The position numbers and the translations under genes are program-made. A stretch of 64,000 bases of DNA, from positions 310,001 through 374,000 of the forward strand of contig NZ_FMZO01000003.1 in assembly GCF_900101395.1 (NCBI RefSeq). The letters are read 5' to 3'. Under the pieces are notes generated by a model that was given only the letters and a program-made list of their open reading frames with translations, was not told where the DNA came from and ran no database searches. Below are positions 42,231-50,759 of the stretch, piece after piece. Positions within the stretch are counted from its first letter, which is position 1. Each line of letters opens with the position of its first letter. The DNA comes from Niabella drilacis (GTDB lineage Bacteria; Bacteroidota; Bacteroidia; Chitinophagales; Chitinophagaceae).

Positions 42231-42603
42231 CCGTAAGCACCCATTGAGCAGGTAACAAAAGAAAATTCCGGTCTGCAAAGAAAACATTGCCGGGGCTTTT
42301 ATTCATTGGGGCCGGTATATTGGATTGTTCCCGTGTTGTTGAGATTTCACCATTAGGTAAGCAGGGATTTATAATAAGCCGGCATCAAAATTATTTCTTT
42401 TCACGGTCAGTGAGGACACTGACCGTGGCGTGGGCCGTGGTTTGTGTCCTCACAAACCACTAGTAATTACGCATTTTAATAGAATTGATTCCGGTTCATT
42501 ATTAACCGTCCGCAGCTCTCAGAGGAACGATGGGTAAATGGCCGGGCTGCATTACCCCGGGGGGCGTTTTGCACCTTCCGTGCGAACACCGGTCTAAAAC
42601 GCT
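42231..42603. other. Intergenic region holding twin-hairpin element copy 2
   Basis: About 370 nt between convergent mnmE and araC-type genes. The only clear feature is the 132-bp element at 42371-42502. The remaining DNA shows no gene and no convincing terminator. Confidence 0.75.
42371..42502 (+). repeat. Twin-hairpin element, copy 2 (MITE/REPIN-like, 132 bp)
   Basis: Same orientation as copy 1 at 35412-35543. Here hairpin 1 is perfect over 10 bp (CACGGTCAGT with ACTGACCGTG, loop GAGGAC). Hairpin 2 is again GTGGTTTGTG/CACAAACCAC. The two substitutions relative to copy 1 are an A in place of T in hairpin 1 and a G in place of A near the right end (TAGAATTG). Confidence 0.88.
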
Positions 42604-43491
42604 TTACTGGGAAGCCCTGGACTGGTTCCGGTAAGTTTTGGGACTTATCTTGTATACCTTTTTAAAAGAGCGGGAGAAATAAAAAACAGTTGCGAACCCG
42701 GTTTGATCGGCAATATCATTAATGGTAAGATGGGTGGTGCATAATAATTCAGCTGCCCTCTTTAACCTTATCTCCAAATGGTACTGGTTGGGGGGCTGCC
42801 CAGTAACCTGTTTAAAGTCTTTCCGGAATTTGGAATAGCTGACCGCAAGTTGTTTTGCCAAAGCCGGCATGCTGACCGTTTCTTCAATGGCATCTAACAA
42901 TATGAATTTTGCTTTTGAAATGTAGGCCAGTTCATCATCGCTGTTTTCTTTTCCAAAGAGGGTGCTGTTGTAAATGAGTGATAAAATAGAAAGGGCGGTT
43001 CCTGTAATTTGCATATGGTAACCGGGTAATCCATTCTGTATTTTAGTCAGCAGCTGCTGAAATGCAGCCAGCAGTTCCTCGTTAAGCCCGGTGTAGACCA
43101 CCGGTTTTTTTTTGTTGAAAAATCCTGCTTTGAAGAGTTTTCGTGGATAATAGCCGTTAAAGCCCATCCAGTATTCTTCCCACCCGGTTTTATAAGACGG
43201 TTTGTAACGATGCCAGGCGCCGGGGAAGAGCAAAAAGCAGGCGCCGGCATCAATCGGGTATACCTGTTGGTCTGCTGTTTCAAAAACACCACGGCCTTTT
43301 GATATAAATACAATATAGTAGTCGTTTAGAATGCGTCCTTTATTCCATGTAAAATTGTGTGTGTCCGGGTGATCCTGGTTTATTGGATAAGACTGATTTC
43401 CCTCCGTTTTTGAGCAGCCCGCTGTTGTAATATAAAATCCCCACTTTTCCTCTGCATCAGTCCTGCTAAGGTATTTATGAAAATTCTGCAT
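42604..43491 (-). CDS. AraC-family transcriptional regulator
   Basis: A 295-residue regulator with an N-terminal cupin-like sensor (about 40-120; GRILNDYYIVFISKGRGVFE and DAGACFLLFPGAWHRYKPS) and a C-terminal double helix-turn-helix: VSMPALAKQLAVSYSKFRKD and LTINDIADQTGFATVFYFSR, ending with FKKVYKISPKTYR. That sensor arrangement is typical of AraC regulators of sugar or glycoside uptake. It is divergent from the PhyH-SusCD-GH106 genes, across 557 nt, and is the likely regulator of that locus. The activating sugar is unknown; rhamnose or a rhamnoside would fit the GH106 gene. Confidence 0.92.
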   Translation of the reverse strand: MQNFHKYLSRTDAEEKWGFYITTAGCSKTEGNQSYPINQDHPDTHNFTWNKGRILNDYYIVFISKGRGVFETADQQVYPIDAGACFLLFPGAWHRYKPSYKTGWEEYWMGFNGYYPRKLFKAGFFNKKKPVVYTGLNEELLAAFQQLLTKIQNGLPGYHMQITGTALSILSLIYNSTLFGKENSDDELAYISKAKFILLDAIEETVSMPALAKQLAVSYSKFRKDFKQVTGQPPNQYHLEIRLKRAAELLCTTHLTINDIADQTGFATVFYFSRSFKKVYKISPKTYRNQSRASQ

Positions 43492-44048
43492 AGGATATAA
43501 GAATGAAATGTCAAAAAGTGCAAATTATAGATTATTTTGTATATCTGCAATTGCCACTCCCCATTATATATTTGTACCAGACGATCACTTGAAATAGACG
43601 AAGAACGAATTGTTTGTAACAGCAGGTAGCATCATATAGCGGGCTTGATCGCTCATTCAAAACGTTATCCTCCTGACAGAGGCTAATGATTGGTTAAAGC
43701 GCCGGTAAATATATTGAAAAGGCGTTGGAGGAGTGCGCCGGATCAGCCAGGAAAAAATAGTATGCAGCAGGATGAAGGTGAGAACAGCAGGTACATAGGG
43801 CCCGGGCTGTCTCAAGCGCCCTCTTTTGTTATGCTGCCCCGGAAGTACAGGTATCGGTATTAAAAAGGAGATGGATCCGTAGATGCGGAATCATTACCGG
43901 TCCGCTCAAAGCATAACCCTGCACTATAAGCAGGCTTTTGGGCGGTAGCGGTAAGAGAGCCGATCAATGAAGTATAGCGCCGTCGCTCATAGATGGGTAA
44001 GATCTGCTGTTCGTGCTTTTTAGAAAATGCAATAAATAAACGATATAT
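43492..44048. other. Long divergent intergenic region upstream of the glycan locus
   Basis: 557 nt without a credible gene. A perfect -7 box TATATTTG lies at 43567-43574 on the plus strand, without TTTG at the -33 distance. If used, it would give a leader of about 470 nt before the dioxygenase gene. The A/T-rich stretch 43497-43560 next to the araC start could hold regulator sites, but no direct repeat is obvious. Confidence 0.5.
43567..43574 (+). promoter_or_regulatory. -7 promoter box upstream of the glycan locus
   Basis: TATATTTG, perfect match, about 475 nt before the ATG at 44049. The -33 sequence is weak, which would be compatible with activator dependence, for instance on the divergent AraC-type regulator. 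Confidence 0.4.
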
Positions 44049-44867
44049 ATGAAATGTGAGCTTACTGAAAATGATGTGCTATATTACCAGGAGAATGGAT
44101 TCCTTATCATCGAAGATTTTTTATCGGAAAGTGAACTTGCCGAATGGCGTACTGCTGTTACAGAGGCCATTGCTGAACGGAATGGTCTTAAGATTCCCGG
44201 ACAACATGTTCTTGTAGGCATGGATGATGGTATTAATGAAGATGCGGAATACTTTTCGAAAGTATTTGATCAGTTGATCAATCTCTGGCAGACGAACCCG
44301 AAAGTGCGGAAACTCATGCTGGATGAACGTATCGGGAAGATGGCCGCAACCTTAGCCGGTGTGGACGGTATCAGGATCTGGCATGACCAGGCGCTTTTTA
44401 AGAAGCCCTGGGCCAATCCTACCTCATGGCATCTGGATACCCCGTTCTGGTCCTTCTCTGATCGAAAGGCATTATCCATTTGGGTAGCGCTGGATGATGC
44501 TACTGCGGAAAACGGTTGTCTGTACTTCATGCCCGGTTCTCATAAAGCAACAACATTTGAAAACAAGGGGATCGGAAAAAATATGGATGGTATTTTTGAA
44601 GTGTACCCGCAATTTAAAAGTAACAGACCGGTTGCCTCAAAAATAAAGGCAGGAAGCTGTTCTTTTCATAACGGGTTAACGATTCATGGTGCCGGAGCCA
44701 ATATGACCAATGGTTACAGGCGGGCAATGACCTGCGCTTATATGCCCGAAGGCAATGTATTCAACGGGCAGCAAAATATCCTGTCTGAGGAATATTGCAG
44801 CGCATTAAAAGTAGGCGATCCGTTAAATAACAATGAGCAAAACCCTTTGATTTATCACTCAAAGTAA
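44049..44867 (+). CDS. Phytanoyl-CoA dioxygenase-family (PhyH) Fe(II)/2-oxoglutarate enzyme
   Basis: Non-haem iron oxygenase of 272 residues. The metal triad can be placed at WHLDTPFWSF (H-x-D, about 127-129) and LTIHGAGANMT (distal His about 215), with the 2-oxoglutarate-binding Arg in GYRRAMTCAY. The fold begins with YYQENGFLIIEDFLSESELA. In bacterial glycan loci PhyH-type enzymes are proposed to hydroxylate or demethylate unusual sugars or small molecules; the substrate is unknown here. It is the first gene of a probable operon: the next gene starts 5 nt later. There is no signal peptide, so it acts in the cytoplasm after import. Confidence 0.88.
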   Translation: MKCELTENDVLYYQENGFLIIEDFLSESELAEWRTAVTEAIAERNGLKIPGQHVLVGMDDGINEDAEYFSKVFDQLINLWQTNPKVRKLMLDERIGKMAATLAGVDGIRIWHDQALFKKPWANPTSWHLDTPFWSFSDRKALSIWVALDDATAENGCLYFMPGSHKATTFENKGIGKNMDGIFEVYPQFKSNRPVASKIKAGSCSFHNGLTIHGAGANMTNGYRRAMTCAYMPEGNVFNGQQNILSEEYCSALKVGDPLNNNEQNPLIYHSK

Positions 44868-44872
44868 CCGGT

Positions 44873-45745
44873 TTGGATATTCAGTTTTTATATCCCAGAT
44901 GGGGCGCCGAAGCTATTCCCTGGCATAGCTTCCTCCATTCCGTAAAGGAGGAGGGGTTTGCCGGTATAGAATGGAATCCGGATGGAACGGGCGCAGACAA
45001 CAACGCGGTTGTCCGGTTGCTTCAGGAAATGCAACTGGACTATGCTATTGTAACAACGGTGGCTGCTCCTTATACCGGTTTTGACGATTACCTGTTACAG
45101 CTGCGGCGGCACCTGGTACAACTAACCGATAAAGAAGTGTTCGCATTTAAGCCATTATTTATAAGTCTGCAAACGGGCCGGGAATTTTTTACGGAAGAGC
45201 AGGTTGTGATCTGCGATGAGCTGACCTGCGAGATCCGGGAACGGACGGGCATCAGCATCTATCATGAAACGCACAGGAACAAATGGACCTATGCGGTACA
45301 CCTATTGCCCCCGGTTATCAAAAGGCGCAGGAATATTGCTTTTACATTAGATGTGTCCCATTGGTTTTGCGTTTCTGAAAGTTATTTATCGGATCAGCAG
45401 GAGGCTGTTCTTATGGCCATAGAACATGCCCATCATATTCATGCCCGCGTGGGGTATGACCAGGGCCCCCAGGTGGCGGATCCGGCATTGCCGGAATACG
45501 CCGAGGCATTAAATGAACATCTGAGGATCTGGGATCAATGGATTGAAATGCGGCGCAAAAAAGGGTACCGGACCAGTACCATTACCCCGGAATTTGGTCC
45601 GCCGCCTTATATGGCGGTTGCAGGAAGAGATCTTATTCCCCGGAATGAACAGTGGCGGCTGAATGTGTGGATGAAGAACCTGTTGTTGCAGCGGTATGGT
45701 GCGGAAACGGAACAAGCAGGGCCGGTGGTGACCGAAAAGGGTTGA
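44873..45745 (+). CDS. TIM-barrel sugar isomerase/epimerase-like protein
   Basis: A 290-residue cytoplasmic protein of the AP-endonuclease-2/xylose-isomerase-like fold. Metal-site segments are ISIYHETHRNKWTY (Glu-His), FTLDVSHWFCVSES (Asp-x-x-His), HHIHARVGYDQGPQV and TPEFGPPPYM (Glu). The start is TTG at 44873, 5 nt after the dioxygenase stop codon; no other start fits. Members of this fold isomerise or epimerise keto-sugars or act on oxidised glycosides. Tight linkage with the PhyH gene suggests sequential cytoplasmic steps on the sugar imported by the SusCD system. The exact reaction is unknown. Confidence 0.82.
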   Translation: MDIQFLYPRWGAEAIPWHSFLHSVKEEGFAGIEWNPDGTGADNNAVVRLLQEMQLDYAIVTTVAAPYTGFDDYLLQLRRHLVQLTDKEVFAFKPLFISLQTGREFFTEEQVVICDELTCEIRERTGISIYHETHRNKWTYAVHLLPPVIKRRRNIAFTLDVSHWFCVSESYLSDQQEAVLMAIEHAHHIHARVGYDQGPQVADPALPEYAEALNEHLRIWDQWIEMRRKKGYRTSTITPEFGPPPYMAVAGRDLIPRNEQWRLNVWMKNLLLQRYGAETEQAGPVVTEKG

Positions 45746-45847
45746 TATACGGTTCATTCGCTTTCCGGTAAAAGAACACTCCGGGGCGTAACATTCAAAT
45801 GCGTTTTGCCCGGATAGAAAGTGTGTTACTATTTCTAATAAAAAAAA

Positions 45848-48800
45848 ATGATTGTCATGGCTAATTGTTTTTCGTTTTTCTTTACCAGGCTGAAGAAGCC
45901 TTTTTTGCTGATTTTATTTTTTCTGGTGCAATTCAGTGTTTGGGGCCAAACGGTTGAGGTATCAGGCCTCGTTGTGGATAAAGAGGGAAATGGCTTGCAG
46001 GGTGCCAGCGTTTTTGAAAAGGGTAATGCTCAAAAAGGAGTAGTAACCGGGCAGGGAGGGCAATTTGCCATTGAGGTAAGTAAAAAACCGGTAGTACTGG
46101 TCTTTTCGTATACCGGGTATGCGGAGGCTGAAGAAACGATAAGTGCCGGGGAGGGCGCACCTGTTACAATTGTGTTGGAGAAAAAAGAAGGTAACCTTGA
46201 AGAGATCATTGTGATCGGTTATGGTACCGCCAAGCGCAAAGATTTTTCCGGGGCTGTAAGTTCTGTGCAGCTGGAGAACTCGCCCATTGCATTGCTTCCC
46301 AACTCTAACCCGCTGGAGGTACTAAAGGGGAATGTGCCGGGGCTGTCCATTGGTATTGCAAATTCTGCCGGCGACCAGCCATCAATGCTGATCCGGGGAG
46401 AGAACTCCATCAAGGGTGATAACAATCCCCTGATCGTATTGGACGGGGTTATCTTCCAGGGCAGTTTAAATGATATCAACCCTAATGATATTGCCGCTGT
46501 TGATGTGCTGAAAGACGCAGTATCTGCTTCCGTTTACGGATCCAGGTCTGCCAACGGAGTTATAGCTATTACCACAAAGCGGGGAAGAAGGGGAAAACCA
46601 ACGATCAATTTGAATGCATCTTACGGCATGCAGCACTGGCTGAAACAACCGGTGATGATGTCCGGAGCTGAATGGATCCAGTCGGTGAATGACCGGAATA
46701 AGTATACAGCAGGCTCTATAGACTGGATGAAGCCGGGTGAGCTGGAAAACTATAACAAGGGCAAAGAAATAGACTGGCTGAAGGCAATAACCCGGCAGGG
46801 AACCATAGAAAACTACCAGGCATCTGTTTCCGGGGCTTCAGACAATGTTAATTACTACCTGTCCTCGTCCTATAACAATAATAAAGGCATCATTACCGGT
46901 GATGAGTTTAACCGGATCTCGGTTCTAAGTAAAGTAAATGCCAAAATAACGAAATGGCTGGAAATAGGGGTAGATGGCGCTTATAACAAACTGAATTATT
47001 CGGGTATTTCAGCAAATGTGTCTGCGGCACAATTGATGTCGCCCTATGGGGTGCTGTACAGGGACAGTTTAGGGCACCTGGAAAAATATCCTTATACCCA
47101 GTCGCTGATAAGCCCGCTATGGGGCGTACAGGACGGCACCACCGATAATTTGGATATCCGGCAAAATTTCCGGTTAAACAGTTATGCCGTGGTATCTATT
47201 CCCTGGGTAAAAGGGTTGAGCTACCGGCTCAACTACAGCGTAAACGCAGACAAGAACCGGTCCGGGGCTTTTAACTATGAAAGCTATTATGTGGCGGAAG
47301 GTGCCGGTTTGGACCGGTATAAGCCAACGGTGATCAACGGCTTCCTTGCCAATGCCAATGGAAATCAGAGAAACGAATCCATATTCAGTTATGTAGTTGA
47401 TAATATCCTCAATTATAAAAATTCTTTTGGAAGCCATAATTTCGATGTGACGGCTGTTGCAACCCGCGACTTTCTAAGGAGTGAAAGTGTAAACGTGATT
47501 GGCTCGGATTTTTCCGCCAATGGCAATTCCCTGCTGGGAATATGGGGGCTGCATAAGGCAAAGGTGCAGCGAAATGACCTGGTGGTATCCCAGAGAGCCA
47601 ATATCGGTTACCTGGCCCGGCTCAATTATAATTTTGCAGACCGGTACATGTTCAATGCTTCCATCAGGAGGGATGGCGCCTCCGTTTTTGGTGATGACAT
47701 CAAATGGGGGAATTTTGCCGCTGTTGGAGTGGCCTGGCGCCTTTCAGCTGAAGACTTTATGAGCCATATTGCTTTCCTGGATGATCTTAAACTGAAACTC
47801 TCCTGGGGACAAAATGGTAACCAGGGTATTAAGCCCTATGGCACGCTGGCAACGGTCGTAAATGGCCCATCCGGGGGATTCCGCTATGAATTTTCCAATA
47901 CTTCAAATATCCTGTACGGGCTGGCGCAGCAGGCACTGGGTAACAGTCAGCTGGGATGGGAAAAGACGGCCGCCTGGAATTTAGGGATCGAGTCTGCCTG
48001 GTTTCAAAGGCGGCTGCGTTTTGATCTGAACGTATATCAGTCAAAAACGACGGATCAGCTTTTTGTAAGAGAGATTCCGATCATGACCGGGTTCGGATCC
48101 ATCAATGCCTCCATGGGCGAAGTGGATAATAAAGGGCTGGAGCTCTCTTTATCAACCGTGAACATTCAACATAAATCGTTTAACTGGTCTACTTCATTCA
48201 ACTATTATTTAAACAGAAGTAAACTGGTACGGCTCTATGGCACCGATAACGACGGAGACGGGAAGGAGGATGATGATATTGCCAATGGCTTGTTCATCGG
48301 CAGATCACTGGGTGCCATTTATGGTTATGAGCAGATCGGGATCGTACAGGAAAGTGACCGGGATTATATCCAGTTAAACGGAGCGGCGCCCGGAGATCCT
48401 AAGTACAACGATATCGACGGTGTGCCGGGAATATCGGTAAACGACAGGAAGATCCTCGGGTATACAAAAGAAAATTTCAGCATGGGTATGGGTAATACCT
48501 TTACCTACAAGAACTTTGAGTTGTATGCATTTGTGGCGGGCATTTTCGGGGGAAATGATTTTTATCTTAAGCCCAATACGGCAGCATATCTTACAAGATC
48601 TAACCGGTTTAATGATAATGCAACTTATAAGCCCTATTGGACCAGTAGCAACCCAGGTACCACGTATCCGTCGGCTACCTATTCAGCAGATACACGGTTT
48701 TTAGGATTACAGGCCCGGAGCTTTGTACGGCTCCAGGATCTGACACTGTCTTATAATTTTCGCCAGCCCTGGGTACAGCAAATGCAAATTTCCAACCTGC

Positions 48801-48937
48801 GGGTATATTTTGCCGGTAAAAATCTTGCCGTTCTTACCAAATGGGAGGGCGGGGATCCGGAACTCGGAAATGCTGTAAGGGATAATACCATACCCGTTCC
48901 TGCAACTTATTCTTTTGGCGTTTCAGCTACATTTTAA
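45848..48937 (+). CDS. SusC/RagA-family TonB-linked outer-membrane transporter
   Basis: Barrel subunit of a glycan importer, 1029 residues. After the signal peptide (LILFFLVQFSVWGQ, about residue 34) comes the CarboxypepD-like domain (VEVSGLVVDKEGNGLQGASV), then a plug that opens with EIIVIGYGTAKRKDFSGAVS and holds GNVPGLSIGIANSAGDQPSM, DGVIFQGSLNDINPNDIAAV and VLKDAVSASVYGSRSANGVI, and a C-terminal barrel ending TYSFGVSATF. All SusC hallmarks are present and no break is seen. ATG at 45848 or 45857. It pairs with the SusD gene 18 nt downstream. The two together define the locus as a polysaccharide utilisation locus. Confidence 0.95.
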   Translation: MIVMANCFSFFFTRLKKPFLLILFFLVQFSVWGQTVEVSGLVVDKEGNGLQGASVFEKGNAQKGVVTGQGGQFAIEVSKKPVVLVFSYTGYAEAEETISAGEGAPVTIVLEKKEGNLEEIIVIGYGTAKRKDFSGAVSSVQLENSPIALLPNSNPLEVLKGNVPGLSIGIANSAGDQPSMLIRGENSIKGDNNPLIVLDGVIFQGSLNDINPNDIAAVDVLKDAVSASVYGSRSANGVIAITTKRGRRGKPTINLNASYGMQHWLKQPVMMSGAEWIQSVNDRNKYTAGSIDWMKPGELENYNKGKEIDWLKAITRQGTIENYQASVSGASDNVNYYLSSSYNNNKGIITGDEFNRISVLSKVNAKITKWLEIGVDGAYNKLNYSGISANVSAAQLMSPYGVLYRDSLGHLEKYPYTQSLISPLWGVQDGTTDNLDIRQNFRLNSYAVVSIPWVKGLSYRLNYSVNADKNRSGAFNYESYYVAEGAGLDRYKPTVINGFLANANGNQRNESIFSYVVDNILNYKNSFGSHNFDVTAVATRDFLRSESVNVIGSDFSANGNSLLGIWGLHKAKVQRNDLVVSQRANIGYLARLNYNFADRYMFNASIRRDGASVFGDDIKWGNFAAVGVAWRLSAEDFMSHIAFLDDLKLKLSWGQNGNQGIKPYGTLATVVNGPSGGFRYEFSNTSNILYGLAQQALGNSQLGWEKTAAWNLGIESAWFQRRLRFDLNVYQSKTTDQLFVREIPIMTGFGSINASMGEVDNKGLELSLSTVNIQHKSFNWSTSFNYYLNRSKLVRLYGTDNDGDGKEDDDIANGLFIGRSLGAIYGYEQIGIVQESDRDYIQLNGAAPGDPKYNDIDGVPGISVNDRKILGYTKENFSMGMGNTFTYKNFELYAFVAGIFGGNDFYLKPNTAAYLTRSNRFNDNATYKPYWTSSNPGTTYPSATYSADTRFLGLQARSFVRLQDLTLSYNFRQPWVQQMQISNLRVYFAGKNLAVLTKWEGGDPELGNAVRDNTIPVPATYSFGVSATF

Positions 48938-48955
48938 AATATTAAATTTAATACC

Positions 48956-50746
48956 ATGAAGTGGTTTTCAAATAATTTAACGGTTGTATTCGCGCTCTTT
49001 TTATTGGGTGCATGCAAATCTGATAAAGAATTTCTAAAAGAAAGACCTGAAACCTTTTATACCATTGACAATGCATTTTCCAGCTCTGCGCAGGTAGACC
49101 AGGTGCTGATCTCTATTTATTCGAACATCCGGGAGGCCTGGACAAACCCGGCCGAACAGGCCTGGATGTTTGTGTTCAAAGGCAACGGCACCGATATGTT
49201 TGATATCGCCAGCATCAGAAGGGGGGCTACATTTAATAATTACGGGAACATAAACCCGGACAATGGCATCTTCTACAGTGTGTATAGTTTTTGGTACGAT
49301 ATGATCAGCAAAGCCAACCTGGCTATTTATGCTACGGATCTACCCCAGGTACAATGGTCGTCCGACCAGGATAAAAAATATGCCCTGGCCCAGGCCCGCT
49401 TTTTCCGGGCATTTGCTTACCGAAATCTTGGAGAATTGTTTGGAGGCGTTCCCATTGTAACGGCGATTACGCAAACACCGGTATTTAATTTTAAACGGTC
49501 TACCAGGGGCGAAACCTACAACTTTGCCATTTCGGAGCTGGAGGCCATCCTGAATGACCTTCCGGTAACAACAGCGGTAGGAGGAAGGATTGTTAAAGGG
49601 GCGGCCCAGCATAATCTTGCCGAGCTTTACCTGGCAAAAGGCACACAGCTGGATGCAGACGGGAACAGTTCCGGTGCTAAAGAAGCCTATGGGAAATCGA
49701 TACAATATGCCAATGACGTTATTGATGGCGGCACCTATTCTTTAATGACGGCCAGGTATGGGACACGCGCCGGCGAAGCCTCTATTTCGTTTCCGGTATA
49801 CAAAGGAGGTACTTTTTCCGCTGCCGCCATTGTGGATACCCTGCAGCAGGCTACCAATGTTTACTGGGACCTCTTCCAGGAGGGCAATGTAAATTACCAG
49901 AATGGAAATAAAGAATGCATCTGGGCTGTGCAGATCGATTATGCAGCATACCGGGCAGAGGACGGAGAATCGAAACTTGGCTATTCAAGAGCCTACTCAC
50001 CCGTATTCAGGGACGGCGTAAAAGATCATTTAACCGGCACACTTGAAGATGTGGGCGGCCGGGGTATTGCCGATATTATACCCACCTTTTATGCCCGTGA
50101 CCAGGTCTTTGATGCGAAATGGGGTGCGGATATGCGGAACAGCGATGCCGTTTTCCGGCGCCGGTTCAAAGGGAATGTGGCTACATCTCCCTACTTTAAA
50201 AAGGACGTTCCCTGGAGTGTTATTTATAACGGGGGGGCGGATAATACCACCAATATGAACAACAGCAGTTTGTGTTACCCCGTGTCTTGTAAGGTAGCTA
50301 CCGATAAGTATGCCGGGCTTGCAGATGGCGAAAACAGGAGCAACCTGTTTCGGGATGAATACGTGATCCGGCTTTCCGAAACGATCCTTTTAAGAGCGGA
50401 GGCAAAGCAGCGCAACGGGGATAAAGCCGGTGCGGCAGCCGATATCAACCTGCTCCGGGCAAGGGCGCAATGTGGCTACCAGGTTACCGCGGCAGACATG
50501 GATGATCATTTTGACCTGATACTGGATGAACGGGCCCGGGAATTGTTGTACGAAGAATGCCGTTGGAATACATTGCTGAGAATGGGCAAGACCATCGCAG
50601 TTGACCGGATCAGGAAATATGCATACTGGCCGGAGGCGAAAGCTACACTCACCTTTAACTATAACCTGTGGCCGATTCCTCAAAAAGTGATCGAAACGAA
50701 TAAGGACGCGGTGATCGAACAAAACCCGGATTGGATCAATAAATAA
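48956..50746 (+). CDS. SusD/RagB-family glycan-binding lipoprotein
   Basis: Lid protein of the SusCD importer, 596 residues. The lipoprotein signal ends FLLGACKSDKEF (Cys about 20). SusD marks are KYALAQARFFRAFAYRNLGE (TPR-type helix pair), GGVPIVTAI, YNFAISELEAILNDLP and the C-terminal block ETILLRAEAKQRNGDKAGAA with ILDERARELLYEECRWNTLL ending in WPIPQKVIETN. It is 13 nt upstream of the GH106 gene. The binding specificity cannot be read from sequence. Confidence 0.95.
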   Translation: MKWFSNNLTVVFALFLLGACKSDKEFLKERPETFYTIDNAFSSSAQVDQVLISIYSNIREAWTNPAEQAWMFVFKGNGTDMFDIASIRRGATFNNYGNINPDNGIFYSVYSFWYDMISKANLAIYATDLPQVQWSSDQDKKYALAQARFFRAFAYRNLGELFGGVPIVTAITQTPVFNFKRSTRGETYNFAISELEAILNDLPVTTAVGGRIVKGAAQHNLAELYLAKGTQLDADGNSSGAKEAYGKSIQYANDVIDGGTYSLMTARYGTRAGEASISFPVYKGGTFSAAAIVDTLQQATNVYWDLFQEGNVNYQNGNKECIWAVQIDYAAYRAEDGESKLGYSRAYSPVFRDGVKDHLTGTLEDVGGRGIADIIPTFYARDQVFDAKWGADMRNSDAVFRRRFKGNVATSPYFKKDVPWSVIYNGGADNTTNMNNSSLCYPVSCKVATDKYAGLADGENRSNLFRDEYVIRLSETILLRAEAKQRNGDKAGAAADINLLRARAQCGYQVTAADMDDHFDLILDERARELLYEECRWNTLLRMGKTIAVDRIRKYAYWPEAKATLTFNYNLWPIPQKVIETNKDAVIEQNPDWINK

Positions 50747-50759
50747 CAGCATTCACAAT

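Noticed and set aside
44873-45745. C-glycoside deglycosidase assignment for the TIM-barrel protein
   Set aside because: The fold would fit the alpha subunit, but no small beta-subunit gene lies beside it, so only a general isomerase/epimerase-like call is supported.
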